Positions 55,501 through 58,500 of a stretch of 64,000 bases of DNA are shown piece by piece. Source of the stretch: Phyto melanocephala (Eukaryota; Arthropoda; Insecta; Diptera; Rhinophoridae); assembly GCA_941918925.1 (NCBI GenBank), contig OW799233.1:178591235-178655234 (forward strand), in the 5' to 3' direction. The notes beneath the pieces were generated by a model. That model saw nothing but the letters and a program-made list of their open reading frames with translations, was not told the origin of the DNA and made no database searches. The stretch's first letter is position 1; the number at the start of each line of letters is the position of its first letter. The translations under genes and the position numbers were made by a program.

Positions 55501-58500
55501 CATCCTTAACCGACCGACTTCTGTGTTCACAATATTAAGGGGTTATTTAGGTTAATGAAATCAAGTACGTATTTATTGCTATAAAAGAAGGTACTTATTT
55601 TAGTCCCTATTTATAAGCGACCAGTGTTGTCAGATTTATTTTGGCTTTCTCGCCAAATGGACTGTCAAATATCGCCAAATTATCGAAAATGTCGCCAAAA
55701 CAAAATTTTTTTATTTTTAGTTATAAAAAGTATTTTTATTATACTATTACATTCATATATGATATAATTATAAGTAAAGAATTAAGAAGTTCGTATTGCA
55801 TTTTGTTTCTCAATTAAGTTTTAACACTGTTCATTACAGAAAAAATATAAAAAAACAACTTTGTTTCAAAATCAATGTTCAGTTGCATTTAAAACAGATT
55901 TTTTTAATTCAGTTCGAAATTCTGCACCAAAATCAATGTTTTCCAAATTTAAAAAGGAGTTGTCTAAATGAATTGCCTCTTTTAAATTTTTTATTAATCC
56001 ATCGCAATGTTCTGCACTATACAAAATATTTGGCATACAAATTTGTTTCCAAACGTAAGAAGTATAGGTAAAAGTTTTTGATACATACTTCTTGCATCCA
56101 TATATTCAGATTGACACTGCAAATTTAAGTTATTCATTTCGTTTATAATTGGGTTTATAAATATTAGAACCATTTTATTTTTTCATCACACAATTCATCG
56201 TAAATATTTTTCGCAGTTTTATCTTTTTTAGCTGTTGCTTTTAGGGAGAAATGATACTTCAACTCTACCCATTGCTCTAAAACGCGTTCCACAGCCTCAC
56301 CATAACTCAACCAACGAGTTCCAGAAATTTTAACAAGTTTTCTAAAATTGTTGCTATCAACTCCTAAGTTAATCAAGTCGAAAGCTCGTTTATATAAAAC
56401 ACTTCGAAGAGGGCTATTGCTAAATATGCTTTTTTGTTTCAACATGTTTATTCAGATAAATTTTATGGGATCTCAAAGAAAGATTACATGCGAAACACCA
56501 CGATCCATATGCTGCACTATTCGTTAACTGATAACATACTGGGGCTTTTATAATGGATTTAAGCCAACCTAAAACAAACATATTTTAAAAATTCGTAAGA
56601 AATATTGATTTAGTTTACCTTTTGCCCAGAGTTCTTGTTCCCAGTCTGTCTTATGGCAACGATCACTTTTTGCCTGTTTTGCTAAAGATGCCATTTTTAC
56701 CTTATAATTTGTTTTTATTTAATTATTCCCCCACTTTTGAAATATTATTTCCAATTACTCTTTATTTTTAATTTACCCTCTTTTTTCCTTATGGCGCCAT
56801 TACTATTTGAGATTGTTTGAAGTTATGTAAAAATATAGTAGTTAACGTCAATCTTCATGCATTAGCCGATTTGTAGATAACTTTTTAATCAGCTCTTAAT
56901 ACATGTAATAAAGCTGCCAGAAAGTCATTTTTATCAAAAGCATAATAGAGCTGCCAAAATTTATAAACGGAAAAACAGGTAAATATATTCTTAACACAAT
57001 GCTATCATAGTAGAAATCATAAAAAATATCGCCAAGGAATATCAATATCGCCAAGAAAATCGCCAGTCGCCATTTCAAAATTTTCGTCGCCAAAAATAAG
57101 TTTTCATCGCCATGTTTGGCGACAAGTCGCCATATCTGACAACACTGTAAGCGACTGTAATAAGTACTTATACGAGTCCCTACTTGTACTAGGTACTAAT
57201 TTTAGTTCCTATTCGTAACCGAGAGTGGTATATACTTGCCTCCAATGACATCGCCGTGTTAAAATAATGGGTTTAGATGCAAATTGCAAGTAGTGAAGAT
57301 CTGTTTTTTAGTACATTCAACTTATTATTTTGTAAAGTTTTTGCTGAGATTTAAAAAGAATTTTCCTGCAAATTTTGTTAAAATTTGTTCAGCATTTTAG
57401 GAGATCAGCGATTAAAGTTGCTTATAACACATGCGCAAACCATATGTGTGTAACAAAACCAAACAAAAAAAATAAACAAAGTAATATGTGTTGATAAAAA
57501 TTGTATTTGCAAAAAGAGATCTTTACGTGTTTGGTATAAAAAACAAAGGAAGGAGAGTGTAACCACTAATACTACTACTACTATTGTAGTGCTACAATTT
57601 AAACTCCCGTTTAGAAGATGTTTGGTTGTTTAATTTTTTTTTTTTTTATTTTAGATTTGGTCTTTACAGTTAATTGGATTTATTTAAAAAAAATCATATA
57701 CAATTAGATTAATGGGCGTGCAATTCGCCCTAATATTATTACTGATAAAAAAAAATTTGAAAAAAATTAACTACCGCACGCAAAGAAAAACCATGGTTAC
57801 GAATGATCACGACGGTCATATTATTTTTTCTATAACAATATTTGGTTGTCGAAAACAAGTAATAGTTATTTTTGTTTCATTTCATCATATATTTTGTCAC
57901 GATAATCAAGCATTTGTTTGAATTGTATCATTTATTGTTTACCTTTCGTAAAAATTTCAAAATGGTTATCATATAAAAATAGTATGATTTAAAAAAATTA
58001 ATTTGACAAAAATAAATAACATTATATTCAAAATCATTAAAAATTAAAAATAATCATTAAATAATAAGTTAGACAACAGTATGATTACAAAATAATCAAG
58101 CTATGATTTTTTTTTTAATAATAATTTGATTTTAATTGTTCTTCTTCTTGCTGAATAAATTTTTATTATTTTAAAAGTTTGAGATGTCAAAAAAAGGAAC
58201 AAAAATTTTGAAAAATTAAAGAAAATTTAAAAATAAACGAGAAAATGTAAATAAATATTGGTAAAAAATTGCAATTAAATTGGTAAGTACAATCAACATG
58301 TGTATGTTACAGCAAAAGACAATAATTTGCCGTAAAAAAGCAAAGATTATCGATTTCAATTGTAGTCATATATATGATTATTGAATGATATTTTAATTAA
58401 ACATAATAATGATAACTGGTAACCATTAATTTTTTAAACATAATCATACAATTCAATCATAGTATGTTGCTCTTCGATTATGGTTACCACAACCATATTT

